This document shows, in pieces, positions 1 through 6,192 of a stretch of DNA of 10,861 nt. Both the position numbers and the translations under genes were made by a program. How positions within the stretch are numbered: the first letter of the stretch is position 1; each line of letters starts with the position of its first letter. Source of the stretch: JAGNGI01 sp035448825 (GTDB lineage: Bacteria; Fidelibacterota; UBA2242); contig DAOTJS010000037.1 in assembly GCA_035448825.1 (NCBI GenBank), forward strand, positions 1 to 10,861, given 5' to 3'. The notes under the pieces are model-generated. The model worked only from the letters and a program-made list of their open reading frames with translations. It was not told where the DNA came from and searched no databases.

Positions 1-87
1 CGTAAGACCTATCTTGGAGTCAGTATTAGTGGAACAACCCTTAGTTTTTCTAGTGCACACGACAACTTTACTTTGAAGAAACAGTAA
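1..87 (+). CDS. Possible C-terminal end of an upstream gene (partial)
   Basis: Frame 1 is open from the first base and gives 28 residues (RKTYLGVSISGTTLSFSSAH..., ending FTLKKQ) before a TAA at 85-87, with a second TAA directly after. The Ser/Thr-rich, alternating hydrophobic/polar pattern would suit beta strands of an exported protein, but 28 codons are too few to name a family. The sequence becomes clearly more AT-rich and loses coding character straight after the stop, which supports a gene end here. It could also be a chance open frame. Confidence 0.4.
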   Translation, partial: RKTYLGVSISGTTLSFSSAHDNFTLKKQ

Positions 88-460
88 TAATTAATATCAT
101 CTTCATAATTGAGAAATGGATATTGTATTATAGAAAATGATTAAATGTAAAAAAGGTTGTCGGTTACTAATGACTTGATCTATGCGATGTAGTTATAAAA
201 AAAAGAAACCGGTGGGTTAGATTAACGGCAGAGAAATTAAAAAATAATTAGGAAAATAAACAAACCAATTAGTAGGTGTAAATAATTATAAAAAGTGGTA
301 AAAATGAGTATAAGGCTCATCACATTAATTCGATAGAGATTAGTCGTGAGAAAATATAATCTTTTAGTTTAGTTCCAATTATATTGAGTGGAATTACATA
401 ATGCGATCTTATGTGAAAACAAGAAAGGATAAGAGATGATTTCAGGAGCGAGAGTAAATT
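88..460. other. AT-rich intergenic leader upstream of the PEGA gene
   Basis: This 373-bp stretch is far more AT-rich than the flanking genes and holds no credible ORF; the longest ATG frames are about 10-12 codons. A perfect TATAAT (-10-like) lies at 355-360 but has no good -35 at normal spacing. A TTGAGT at 384-389 has only a poor -10 (TATGTG) 20 bases downstream. A minor hairpin (atgag/ctcat) sits near 305-320. The promoter of the PEGA gene is probably here but cannot be fixed. An AGGAG at 444-448, 12 bases before the ATG, is the likely ribosome binding site. Confidence 0.5.
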
Positions 461-2620
461 ATGCAAAAAACTAGGTTACTACTTACCATATTTTTATTAG
501 GGGCAAGTTTATTGGCTCAGGAAGAGTTGCAGGAATTTGAGGTTAAGATTCAGCTGGTGGAGAAAGGGGTCTCGGCGGAGCCGAATTCGGCGAAATTGTT
601 AGTGAAATCCACGATACCCGATTTGACCTTTGAAAGTAATAGGGGAATCAAGAAGGTCGAAAAGGATGCAGAAGGTGAATGGAAGCTCACGCTTTATCCC
701 GGTAATCAGCAGTTGGCTATCAAGGCGGCGGGATTTCTTTCCTACAGCGAGCGATTTACTTTCGATAAGCAGAAAGTCTATGATTGTTTGGTGACTCCTA
801 AGAGTAAGGGGTCTCTGGAAAAGATTGACCAGAATCTTTTTGAAATCACCTTTGAATTGAATGTTGACGAAGTTTATTGTTCCTTCGGGCAATATGCTCC
901 GCTATTGAGTAGTGGTAAGAAGGTGATTTTCAAAATGCCCGCCGGTGAATATACCTTTCGCTTCGAAAAAAACCAGTTTCGCCCTGTTTTGCTTACGTTA
1001 AAAGTTGATCAGGATAAAACTGTCCCGATTAAGCTGGAAGCGGATGTTACTCAGCGAGTGGCTTATCGTCCGCCGGGAATTGTGGCAGTCGAGACCAATC
1101 CGCCCGGCGCCGAAGTTTTAATAGATGGACAGAAATTCCCCAGTACCCCAGCAACTTTTAATTTGACAGAAGGCGAACATGAAATTGAATTGCGCAAGGC
1201 TTTTTACTATCCTTATTATGGCAAATTCACCCTTGCGGCCGGTGAATCCAAGACCGTGCGCCAGAATTTAATTCCCCGCTTCGGATATGTGACGATTAAT
1301 AGTGTGCCGTCCGGAGTTGAAGTATTTTTAAATGGCAAATCGGTCGGGATTACGCCAATTCAGAATTTGAAGCAGAACAGTGGTTCCTATTTACTGACTG
1401 CCAAATTGGATATGTATTATCCTTATGAGGAGAAATTTGACCTGAAGGATAATGAACTCAAGGAGTTTTCGATTGTCTTTAAACCGGCTTTTGGGACTCT
1501 TGAAATTCATTCTACTCCGGAAGAAGGCGCGGAAGTGCTTATTAATGGGAAGAAAGTGGGCGTAACGCCCTATATTGACCAGCGCTGTCCTTCCGGCAAT
1601 TACCAAATCGAGGTGCGCAAAAAATTGTACTATTCCGCAACAGAAACTATTCCCGTAGAAGATGGGAAAGCAACCCAACGGACGTTTGTTTTGAAATCCA
1701 ATTATGGGAGAATAGCGATAAATTCATCACCGGAGGAAGGCGCTGAAGTCTGGATAGACGGAAAGTTGGTCGGAGTTACACCTTATTTAGACCCGAAATG
1801 CCCTTCCGGCATTTATCAAGTGGAAGTGAAAAAGCCATATTTCTTTCCCACAAGCGAACAAATCACCGTAGTAGATAATAAAGAGACCCGGCGCACGTTT
1901 ATTCTGAATCCAAGTGTGGGCACGCTGGTGGTCAATGCGCCCGGAGCTGATATTTATCTTAATGATACTCGCCTTGGTACAGGGAAAATAGAGAAAAAAT
2001 TAGACCCCGGGATATATACAATAACTGCTCAGCGGGATAAATATTATCCCGAGACAAAGGAAATTTACCTGACTTTCGGTGAGGTCAAAACCGTTGATAT
2101 TGACCTGCAACCCAAAATAGGTTCGCTTTCGATTAATGTCGAGCCGCTGGAAGCCCGCAACGCAAATATAATCTTTGATAGTAAGCCGGTCGGTCAAGCG
2201 CCCAAAGTGATTACTGATCTTATTGGTGTCCATCAAATCGAGGTCACAGCTCCCCGCTTTTTACCGGAATCACGCTCGATTACCATTGTCGAAAATCAGA
2301 ATATTCCGGTGAAATTCAAGTTAATGACTTACGAAGGTTCCATATTGCAGAAACAGGCTTACTGGAAACGCAATTCTTATATATCTCTTGGCTTAGCGGC
2401 ATTGTCAGCCGGCGCAGGAATCGTCCTGAATCGCTACGCTCATACCAATTACGATAAATACACGACGGCTCCAACTAAAGACGATGCCGTCACTTACCGC
2501 AAAAATGTCGAATTGGGCTATACCCTGTCATTAGTATCTTTTGGCATAAGCATCGGTTCGGTCGGGGGCGGTGGTTATTGCTGGTATCGGTTTAAAAATG
2601 TGAGAAGGTTTGATTTGTAG
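461..2620 (+). CDS. Secreted PEGA-repeat protein with C-terminal membrane segments
   Basis: The 719-aa protein starts with a signal peptide (residues 1-19, MQKTRLLLTIFLLGASLLAQ). Residues about 21-200 form two divergent beta-rich units. At least six PEGA-type repeats of about 70 residues follow, near 207-272, 276-342, 346-413, 415-483, 487-550 and 554-622. They show the recurring PxGAEVxIDGxxVGxTP and GxYxxExxKxxYxP patterns; the last is degenerate. Two hydrophobic segments near 639-658 and 686-706, the second glycine-rich, probably anchor the C-terminus, leaving the repeats outside the cytoplasm. PEGA domains are extracytoplasmic beta-sandwich modules seen in surface-layer and envelope proteins, so a scaffold or binding role is inferred; no enzymatic motif is visible. 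Repeats 3 and 4 are very alike and share a (R/K)CPSG motif with Cys376 and Cys447. The next gene starts 46 bp downstream and is probably co-transcribed. Confidence 0.88.
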   Translation: MQKTRLLLTIFLLGASLLAQEELQEFEVKIQLVEKGVSAEPNSAKLLVKSTIPDLTFESNRGIKKVEKDAEGEWKLTLYPGNQQLAIKAAGFLSYSERFTFDKQKVYDCLVTPKSKGSLEKIDQNLFEITFELNVDEVYCSFGQYAPLLSSGKKVIFKMPAGEYTFRFEKNQFRPVLLTLKVDQDKTVPIKLEADVTQRVAYRPPGIVAVETNPPGAEVLIDGQKFPSTPATFNLTEGEHEIELRKAFYYPYYGKFTLAAGESKTVRQNLIPRFGYVTINSVPSGVEVFLNGKSVGITPIQNLKQNSGSYLLTAKLDMYYPYEEKFDLKDNELKEFSIVFKPAFGTLEIHSTPEEGAEVLINGKKVGVTPYIDQRCPSGNYQIEVRKKLYYSATETIPVEDGKATQRTFVLKSNYGRIAINSSPEEGAEVWIDGKLVGVTPYLDPKCPSGIYQVEVKKPYFFPTSEQITVVDNKETRRTFILNPSVGTLVVNAPGADIYLNDTRLGTGKIEKKLDPGIYTITAQRDKYYPETKEIYLTFGEVKTVDIDLQPKIGSLSINVEPLEARNANIIFDSKPVGQAPKVITDLIGVHQIEVTAPRFLPESRSITIVENQNIPVKFKLMTYEGSILQKQAYWKRNSYISLGLAALSAGAGIVLNRYAHTNYDKYTTAPTKDDAVTYRKNVELGYTLSLVSFGISIGSVGGGGYCWYRFKNVRRFDL

Positions 2621-2666
2621 CTTATTTATTAATAGAAATTAGCTAAATCTTAAAAGGCGAGGTTTA

Positions 2667-3638
2667 ATGAAGGTTTTTAGAATTTGTTCTTTTTTATTTC
2701 CAATTATGGCGCTGGCTCAGATCAAGCCGACGGTAACGATCGTTGGCGGCTACGAACCGGCTTTCAATCAAAAAGTTGGGGAAATTTTATCCGCAGTACT
2801 GTTGGAAACCAATCGGATAAGTCGAGGCATCGGTCAAATAGAAGCAGTTAAACAATATTTTACTCCGGAAGGATTTCAGGATTTCTCGACTATTGTTTCT
2901 AAAACCCATCCCTATACTTCCAAAAAGGACTATAAATTGAATGTAGTTCGGATTGGCGCTAAGCAATTGTTTGAAGTCCGCAATATCCGGGTCAATGTAG
3001 ATGTCGGTGAAACGGAAGCCAATCCGACGCAATACCTGGTTTTTAGTTTCAATGAAAAGCCCTTGATTTGCGGTCTACGTTACTCGATTCCGTCTCACAA
3101 TTACGATGAGATTCTGAGTGACGGAACGAGCGTTTCCGATAGTTTATGCCGCCAGCAAGTCATCGAATTTCTGGAGGTATATGCGACGGCTTATCACCGC
3201 AAAGATGCGGACTTTTTGGAAAAGATATTCAGCGATGATGCTTTAATTATCAGTGGGTCGGTTGCCTATCGCAAGCCGGAGTTCAATGATTTAACCAGCG
3301 TTGCCAGTCAGCCGCCTGAGAAGGTGGTTTATTATCGCCAATTCTCCAAAGTCGAATACATCAATCGTTTACGCGAATATATTTTCCCCAGTAATAAGTA
3401 TATTAATTTAAAGTTTGAGGACATTGAAGTAATGCATCACCGGACGCAGGACAAAGTTTACGGCGTCAAGCTGAAACAACACTGGAAAGCCGAAAAATAT
3501 GAAGATGTCGGTTATCTCTTTCTGACCGTTTATTTCCTTAAGCCGACCGAGCCGCTGATTCTGGTTCGGGTTTGGCAAGATATAGATTTTGAAGGTGATT
3601 ATGATGTCTCGATCTATGATTTTGATATTGTGGAGTGA
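2667..3638 (+). CDS. Secreted two-domain NTF2-like protein of Bacteroidota type
   Basis: The 323-aa protein has a short signal peptide (1-18, ending MALAQ). The N-terminal half (about 30-145) is an alpha/beta region (AFNQKVGEILSAVLLETNR...). The second half starts with a helix and a KDADFLEKIFSDDALIISG segment (179-197), typical of the NTF2/SnoaL cone fold. It continues through YINRLREYI (231-239), VYGVKLKQHW (264-273), DVGYLFLTV (280-288) and VRVWQDI (300-306), ending in YDFDI. From memory, secreted Bacteroidota proteins share this order of motifs and often sit beside PEGA-domain genes, as here. No catalytic residues are evident; a binding role in the envelope is inferred. An AGGCGAGG stretch just before the ATG at 2667 serves as the ribosome binding site. 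The gene follows the PEGA gene by 46 bp with no terminator between. Confidence 0.8.
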   Translation: MKVFRICSFLFPIMALAQIKPTVTIVGGYEPAFNQKVGEILSAVLLETNRISRGIGQIEAVKQYFTPEGFQDFSTIVSKTHPYTSKKDYKLNVVRIGAKQLFEVRNIRVNVDVGETEANPTQYLVFSFNEKPLICGLRYSIPSHNYDEILSDGTSVSDSLCRQQVIEFLEVYATAYHRKDADFLEKIFSDDALIISGSVAYRKPEFNDLTSVASQPPEKVVYYRQFSKVEYINRLREYIFPSNKYINLKFEDIEVMHHRTQDKVYGVKLKQHWKAEKYEDVGYLFLTVYFLKPTEPLILVRVWQDIDFEGDYDVSIYDFDIVE

Positions 3639-3773
3639 GGAGAATGAAGGGGCTATCTTAACTATTGTGTTAACGCTCCTGAGTTGAAATAAAATTATTA
3701 GTGTATTGGGTTATCTTAAAATATATCCCTAACAGCAATACTATTCTACTGGAACGACTTTAACAAGTAGTTA

Positions 3774-3781
3774 TGATTTGC
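3774..3781 (+). repeat. Left target-site duplication (TGATTTGC)
   Basis: The octamer TGATTTGC directly abuts the outer end of the left terminal inverted repeat. An identical octamer in the same orientation abuts the right end at 4161-4168. Direct repeats at the exact outer ends of perfect inverted repeats are the usual mark of transpositional insertion. Confidence 0.75.
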
Positions 3782-3808
3782 GGGTTAATGGAATATTTTA
3801 GCTGCTAA
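3782..3808 (+). repeat. Left 27-bp terminal inverted repeat
   Basis: This begins gggttaatggaat and ends ttagctgctaa. It matches the reverse complement of 4134-4160 at all 27 positions, which is very unlikely by chance even in AT-rich DNA. Confidence 0.85.
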
Positions 3809-3834
3809 TTGTTCAAAATTTCGCAGATAATTTT

Positions 3835-3859
3835 AGGTTTTAATTACGGATTAAAACCT
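3835..3859. repeat. Perfect 10-bp stem hairpin inside the miniature element
   Basis: The arms aggttttaat (3835-3844) and attaaaacct (3850-3859) are perfect reverse complements around a 5-base loop (tacgg). It lies 27 bp inside the left terminal repeat. No long T-run follows on either strand, so it is probably part of the element's structure and not a terminator. Confidence 0.6.
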
Positions 3860-3997
3860 CAATATATCTGGAGAGATTCCTTTAATTTTAAGTTAAATTT
3901 CTCTTTAAAATTAGTCATGTCGGAAGTACAAAGATCAGGACGTAAAAAGATATGGCAAATTAGTCATTAGACTCCGTCTGGAGGAACGTAAACGTTT

Positions 3998-4111
3998 ATG
4001 AGTATAATGCCATTTCCAATTCTGGCCAAATGTCCGTATTGTGGTTATCAAAAAACAGATATTTTTACCATATTTTTTGCTCTCAATAATATTTTCTCCG
4101 TATTTATCTGA
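3998..4111 (+). CDS. Doubtful micro-ORF with a CPYCG zinc-ribbon-like motif
   Basis: This 37-residue frame lies inside the miniature element. It starts MSIMPFPILAKCPYCGYQKT and ends in a hydrophobic, Phe-rich tail. A GGAGG lies at 3980-3984, 13 bases before the ATG. CPxCG followed by a polar stretch is how many zinc ribbons begin, including the N-terminal ribbon of some transposases, but a second Cys pair is absent, so a complete metal site cannot form within one chain. It may be a remnant of a transposase or passenger gene, or chance. I do not recognise it. Confidence 0.22.
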   Translation: MSIMPFPILAKCPYCGYQKTDIFTIFFALNNIFSVFI

Positions 4112-4133
4112 ATATCAAATGCTATAAAAGTTT

Positions 4134-4160
4134 TTAGCAGCTAAAATATTCCATTAACCC
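4134..4160 (-). repeat. Right 27-bp terminal inverted repeat
   Basis: This is the exact reverse complement of 3782-3808, reading ttagcagctaaaat through ccattaaccc. The 8-bp duplication TGATTTGC follows immediately at 4161. Confidence 0.85.
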
Positions 4161-4168
4161 TGATTTGC
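4161..4168 (+). repeat. Right target-site duplication (TGATTTGC)
   Basis: Second copy of the octamer at 3774-3781, directly outside the right terminal inverted repeat. The inferred pre-insertion sequence joins the DNA left of 3782 directly to position 4169. Confidence 0.75.
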
Positions 4169-4189
4169 TGAACCAATTTAGCCCCCTAT

Positions 4190-4230
4190 AAACCAATTTT
4201 CAGCGAAACGAAGTGGAGCCAAATTGGTTT
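4190..4230. repeat. Hairpin of palindromic unit A
   Basis: The arms aaaccaattt (4190-4199) and aaattggttt (4221-4230) are perfect 10-bp reverse complements around a 21-base core (tcagcgaaacg through gagcc). No T-run follows, so this is unlikely to be an intrinsic terminator. Confidence 0.55.
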
Positions 4231-4288
4231 CATTAATGCTAGAATCTAGAAAAATGCGCCAAAAACAATTTAGTCTACCAATTTGTGT

Positions 4289-4337
4289 GCCAAAACCAAT
4301 TTAGCCCCGCCTGCAGCGGGTCGGAAATTGGTTTGGC
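4289..4337. repeat. Strong GC-capped hairpin of palindromic unit B
   Basis: The outer arms gccaaaaccaattt (4289-4302) and aaattggtttggc (4325-4337) pair over 13 bp with one bulged A. An inner stem cccgc/gcggg closes a ctgca loop. It is the most stable structure in the intergenic region and the only GC-rich patch in it. Without a following T-run it fits an interspersed palindrome or RNA-processing structure better than a terminator. Confidence 0.6.
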
Positions 4338-4434
4338 ATTCTGGTAAACCAATTGGATATGCTCTTTTTGAAGAGGGTGGCGATGATTATTATCAGAATT
4401 ATCGTCAGGAAAAGTATTCGGATTCATAAAGCAA

Positions 4435-4462
4435 TTGCCAATTAAATAAAAATTCGTAAAAT
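4435..4462 (+). promoter_or_regulatory. Candidate sigma70-type promoter for the EEP-fold gene
   Basis: TTGCCA at 4435-4440 (5 of 6 to TTGACA) and TAAAAT at 4457-4462 (5 of 6 to TATAAT) are separated by 16 bp. Transcription would start near 4469, giving a leader of about 59 nt to the ATG at 4528. In such AT-rich DNA chance matches are common, so this is only a candidate. Confidence 0.4.
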
Positions 4463-4527
4463 TCCAATCAGTTTTTTGAATATTATCATTTTAAATTAAT
4501 CTGCTGTAAAATTTGAGTTATTTTTAA

Positions 4528-5373
4528 ATGACTAAGAAGAAATCATCTATATCTAAAATTATCCTGTTCCTAATATGCGTTGTAATTATTTTAATTTATG
4601 GATTTAATCGGATTAAGGATCGTTTGCCGCGCAAATTGATTAATGTCATTGCGCCAACTAAAATCACCGTAATGACTTATGACATTAACCATGGTATGGG
4701 AAGTGATAACGTCTATAACTTGTCACGCATCTCCAAGGTCATTAAAAGTGAATCACCGCATTTAGTCATTCTCAATGAGGTAGATTATAAAACCAAACGC
4801 GGTTTCAATGATGAACAAGCCCGAAGAATCGCCGCTGAGCTCGGAATGGAATTCACTTTTTCCCGCAATTATCCCATTGATGGCGGTTGGACTGGCAACG
4901 CTATTTTATCGAAATTTCCGATTGAATTTGCCGAGAATAAGATTTACAAGCAGGATTACGGTCATGATACGAAGAGCCTTCTGCATGTCATTGTTAATAT
5001 TGGGAATATTAAAGTTCACGTATATGGAACGCAGTTGAGTAGTGATTCGATTGCCAGCTCGAATCAGGTCAAAGAACTGCTGAACTTTGTTTTCGAGTGG
5101 GGTAACGATAGTCCGGTCATAATAGGCGGTAATTTCGGAATGACGCCGGACTATAAGCGTATTTACGAAATGGCTTATTACTTCACGGATGTCGGTGCCT
5201 ATTTTCAAGTGGATGAATTTACCTACCCGGCCTCAAATCCGTATCTACGCCTGGATTATCTTTTTTCCAATAAATTAGTGATGCCGCTAAAAATTAAAGT
5301 AGTGGACAATGAAGTTACCCGACTGGCTTCCGATCATTTGCCGGTAGTGGCGCATTTCAAAATCCTTCACTAA
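4528..5373 (+). CDS. Membrane-anchored EEP-fold protein with altered active site
   Basis: The 281-aa protein has a basic N-terminus and one hydrophobic anchor (about 11-25), then an endonuclease/exonuclease/phosphatase-fold domain (about 46-280) predicted to face the periplasm. The family's blocks appear in order: MTYDINHG (49-56), LVILNEVD (79-86), GNAILSKFPI (123-132), VYGTQLSS (165-172), PVIIGGNFGMTPD (196-208), RLDYLF (241-246) and SDHLPVV (268-274). The family normally hydrolyses phosphodiester or phosphomonoester bonds with a divalent metal. Here the usual Asn of block 1 is Asp52, the catalytic His is Gln169, the catalytic Asp of GDFN is Asn202 and its Asn is Gly204. Glu84, Asp243, Asp269 and His270 remain. 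Fold membership is clear; activity is doubtful. No Shine-Dalgarno is visible before the ATG. The gene appears monocistronic, with a separate promoter candidate for rsmI downstream. Confidence 0.82.
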   Translation: MTKKKSSISKIILFLICVVIILIYGFNRIKDRLPRKLINVIAPTKITVMTYDINHGMGSDNVYNLSRISKVIKSESPHLVILNEVDYKTKRGFNDEQARRIAAELGMEFTFSRNYPIDGGWTGNAILSKFPIEFAENKIYKQDYGHDTKSLLHVIVNIGNIKVHVYGTQLSSDSIASSNQVKELLNFVFEWGNDSPVIIGGNFGMTPDYKRIYEMAYYFTDVGAYFQVDEFTYPASNPYLRLDYLFSNKLVMPLKIKVVDNEVTRLASDHLPVVAHFKILH

Positions 5374-5385
5374 TAATTATCAAGG

Positions 5386-5414
5386 CATTTTTCCTTAATA
5401 CGAAATGGTATAAT
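5386..5414 (+). promoter_or_regulatory. Candidate extended -10 promoter for the rsmI operon
   Basis: TGGTATAAT at 5406-5414 is a perfect extended -10 (TGnTATAAT). The -35 region 17 bp upstream (CATTTT at 5386-5391) is poor, which is acceptable for extended -10 promoters. Transcription would start near 5421 and leave a leader of about 70 nt to the rsmI ATG. The 117-bp gap holds nothing else notable beyond a short palindrome, acaaatttgt. Confidence 0.42.
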
Positions 5415-5490
5415 TGGACAAATTTGTAACCTAAAAACTTGTAGGATTAACTAAAATTTTTGGAGAAAATTTTAACAACATGGTGGCAAT

Positions 5491-6192
5491 ATGAAAAGCG
5501 GCATTTTATACCTGATAGCAACGCCTATTGGCAACTTGGCGGATATTACCTTGCGAGCGCTCGAGACTCTGCGGCAAGTTGATTTAATTGCGGCTGAAGA
5601 TACCCGCCACGCCGCGATCTTATTGCGCCGTTATGAGATTCGGAAACCGATCGTCAGTTATTATGAAGAAAATGAAAAACGCCGTAGTCAGGAATTACTC
5701 GAGAAATTAATCGCCGGTCAAAATATTGCGTTGGTCACTGATGCCGGAACGCCTCTGATGAGCGATCCGGGTTTTCAACTTGTGAGAAAAGCAATAGAAA
5801 GTGACATTCAGATTATTCCGATTCCGGGAGCGTCGTCAATATTAACGGCTTTGATGGCTTCCGGCTTGCCCACTGATCGGTTCACGTTTGAGGGTTTTTT
5901 ACCACGAAAAAAGGGGCGGATGACGCGCCTCAACGAATTGGCGAACGAACCCCGCACGATGATATTTTTCGAGAGTCCGCATCGCGTTCTGGAAACACTG
6001 AGGGATTTTCTGGAAAAATTCGGTGACCGACCGGCGGTCTGTGCTCGTGAAATGACCAAAGTTTACGAAGAATTCCGGCGCGACCGTCTGAGCAATTTAA
6101 TTCAGCACTTTGAAAATCATCCGGCGAAAGGCGAGTTTGTAATTATCGTCCAGGGCGTCGAACGTAAATCCAAAAATCACTTAAAAATATGA
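5491..6192 (+). CDS. rsmI: 16S rRNA (cytidine1402-2'-O)-methyltransferase RsmI, short form
   Basis: RsmI transfers a methyl group from S-adenosylmethionine to the ribose of C1402 in the decoding centre of 16S rRNA; it acts in the cytoplasm on the small subunit. The 233-aa protein carries the family's blocks: LYLIATPIGNLADITLRAL (6-24), AAEDTRHAAILLRRYEI (34-50), LVTDAGTPLMSDPGF (80-94), PIPGASSILTALMASGLP (112-129), FEGFLPRKKGRM (133-144), IFFESPHRVLETL (158-170) and KGEFVIIVQG (213-222). Many RsmI proteins are about 270-290 residues with a small C-terminal helical domain. This one stops soon after the catalytic tetrapyrrole-methylase-like domain, so that extension is missing. A GGTGG lies 5 bases before the ATG. 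The stop overlaps the next start (ATGA), implying translational coupling. Confidence 0.95.
   Translation: MKSGILYLIATPIGNLADITLRALETLRQVDLIAAEDTRHAAILLRRYEIRKPIVSYYEENEKRRSQELLEKLIAGQNIALVTDAGTPLMSDPGFQLVRKAIESDIQIIPIPGASSILTALMASGLPTDRFTFEGFLPRKKGRMTRLNELANEPRTMIFFESPHRVLETLRDFLEKFGDRPAVCAREMTKVYEEFRRDRLSNLIQHFENHPAKGEFVIIVQGVERKSKNHLKI

Larger units (their letters stand above)
3782..4160. mobile_element. Miniature inverted-repeat transposable element (MITE-like), 379 bp
   Basis: The outermost 27 bases on the left (3782-3808, starting gggttaatggaatatttt) are the exact reverse complement of 4134-4160 on the right (ending aatattccattaaccc). Both outer ends abut an identical 8-bp direct repeat, TGATTTGC. 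A shared CAGATAA/TTATCTG further inside suggests that a weaker inverted repeat extends inward. The interior has no transposase-length frame, so the element would need a transposase supplied elsewhere in the genome. It contains a perfect 10-bp stem hairpin at 3835-3859, a weaker AT hairpin near 3882-3916, and a 37-codon frame with a CPYCG motif. An 8-bp duplication and GGG ends fit several DDE families (IS1595, IS6 and IS256 all make about 8-bp duplications); the family cannot be assigned from this copy. Intact ends and duplication suggest a fairly recent insertion. Confidence 0.72.
4171..4358. repeat. Cluster of aaccaattt palindromic repeats (REP-like)
   Basis: At least six copies or near-copies of aaccaattt or its complement aaattggtt fall within about 190 bp. 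A 15-bp exact direct repeat, aaccaatttagcccc, occurs at 4171-4185 and 4294-4308. Each copy opens a unit that closes with aaattggttt (4221-4230 and 4325-4334), with different cores: one contains gcgaaacgaagtgg, the other the GC palindrome cccgcctgcagcggg. The pattern fits an interspersed palindromic repeat family or a structured RNA element. Its left edge is only 2 bp from the transposon's target duplication, so the transposon may have inserted beside or into the array. Confidence 0.6.
3639..4527. other. 889-bp gene-poor region with mobile-element and palindrome content
   Basis: No full-size gene lies between the NTF2-like gene and the EEP-fold gene. From left to right it holds an imperfect hairpin at 3648-3680 (aggggc/gctcct outer stem, ttaac/gttaa inner stem, no T-run, so a doubtful terminator), a miniature inverted-repeat element at 3782-4160 flanked by 8-bp direct repeats, a cluster of aaccaattt palindromes at 4171-4358, a short open frame ending at 4429, and a candidate promoter at 4435-4462. 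Base composition is strongly AT-biased except inside one GC-rich hairpin. Confidence 0.7.

Noticed and set aside
109..134. Sigma70 promoter from TTGAGA and TATTAT/TATAGA
   Set aside because: The spacing is only 11-14 bp, too short for a functional -35/-10 pair.
401..439. A 12-codon ATG frame just before the PEGA gene, as a leader peptide
   Set aside because: It lacks a Shine-Dalgarno, has no attenuator-like structure after it, and such short frames are expected by chance.
3648..3680. Rho-independent terminator after the NTF2-like gene
   Set aside because: The hairpin is interrupted, includes a G-U pair and is not followed by a T-run, so I list it only inside the intergenic description.
4171..4358. 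CRISPR array
   Set aside because: The repeats are short, palindromic, irregularly spaced and in both orientations, with no uniform spacers and no cas genes.
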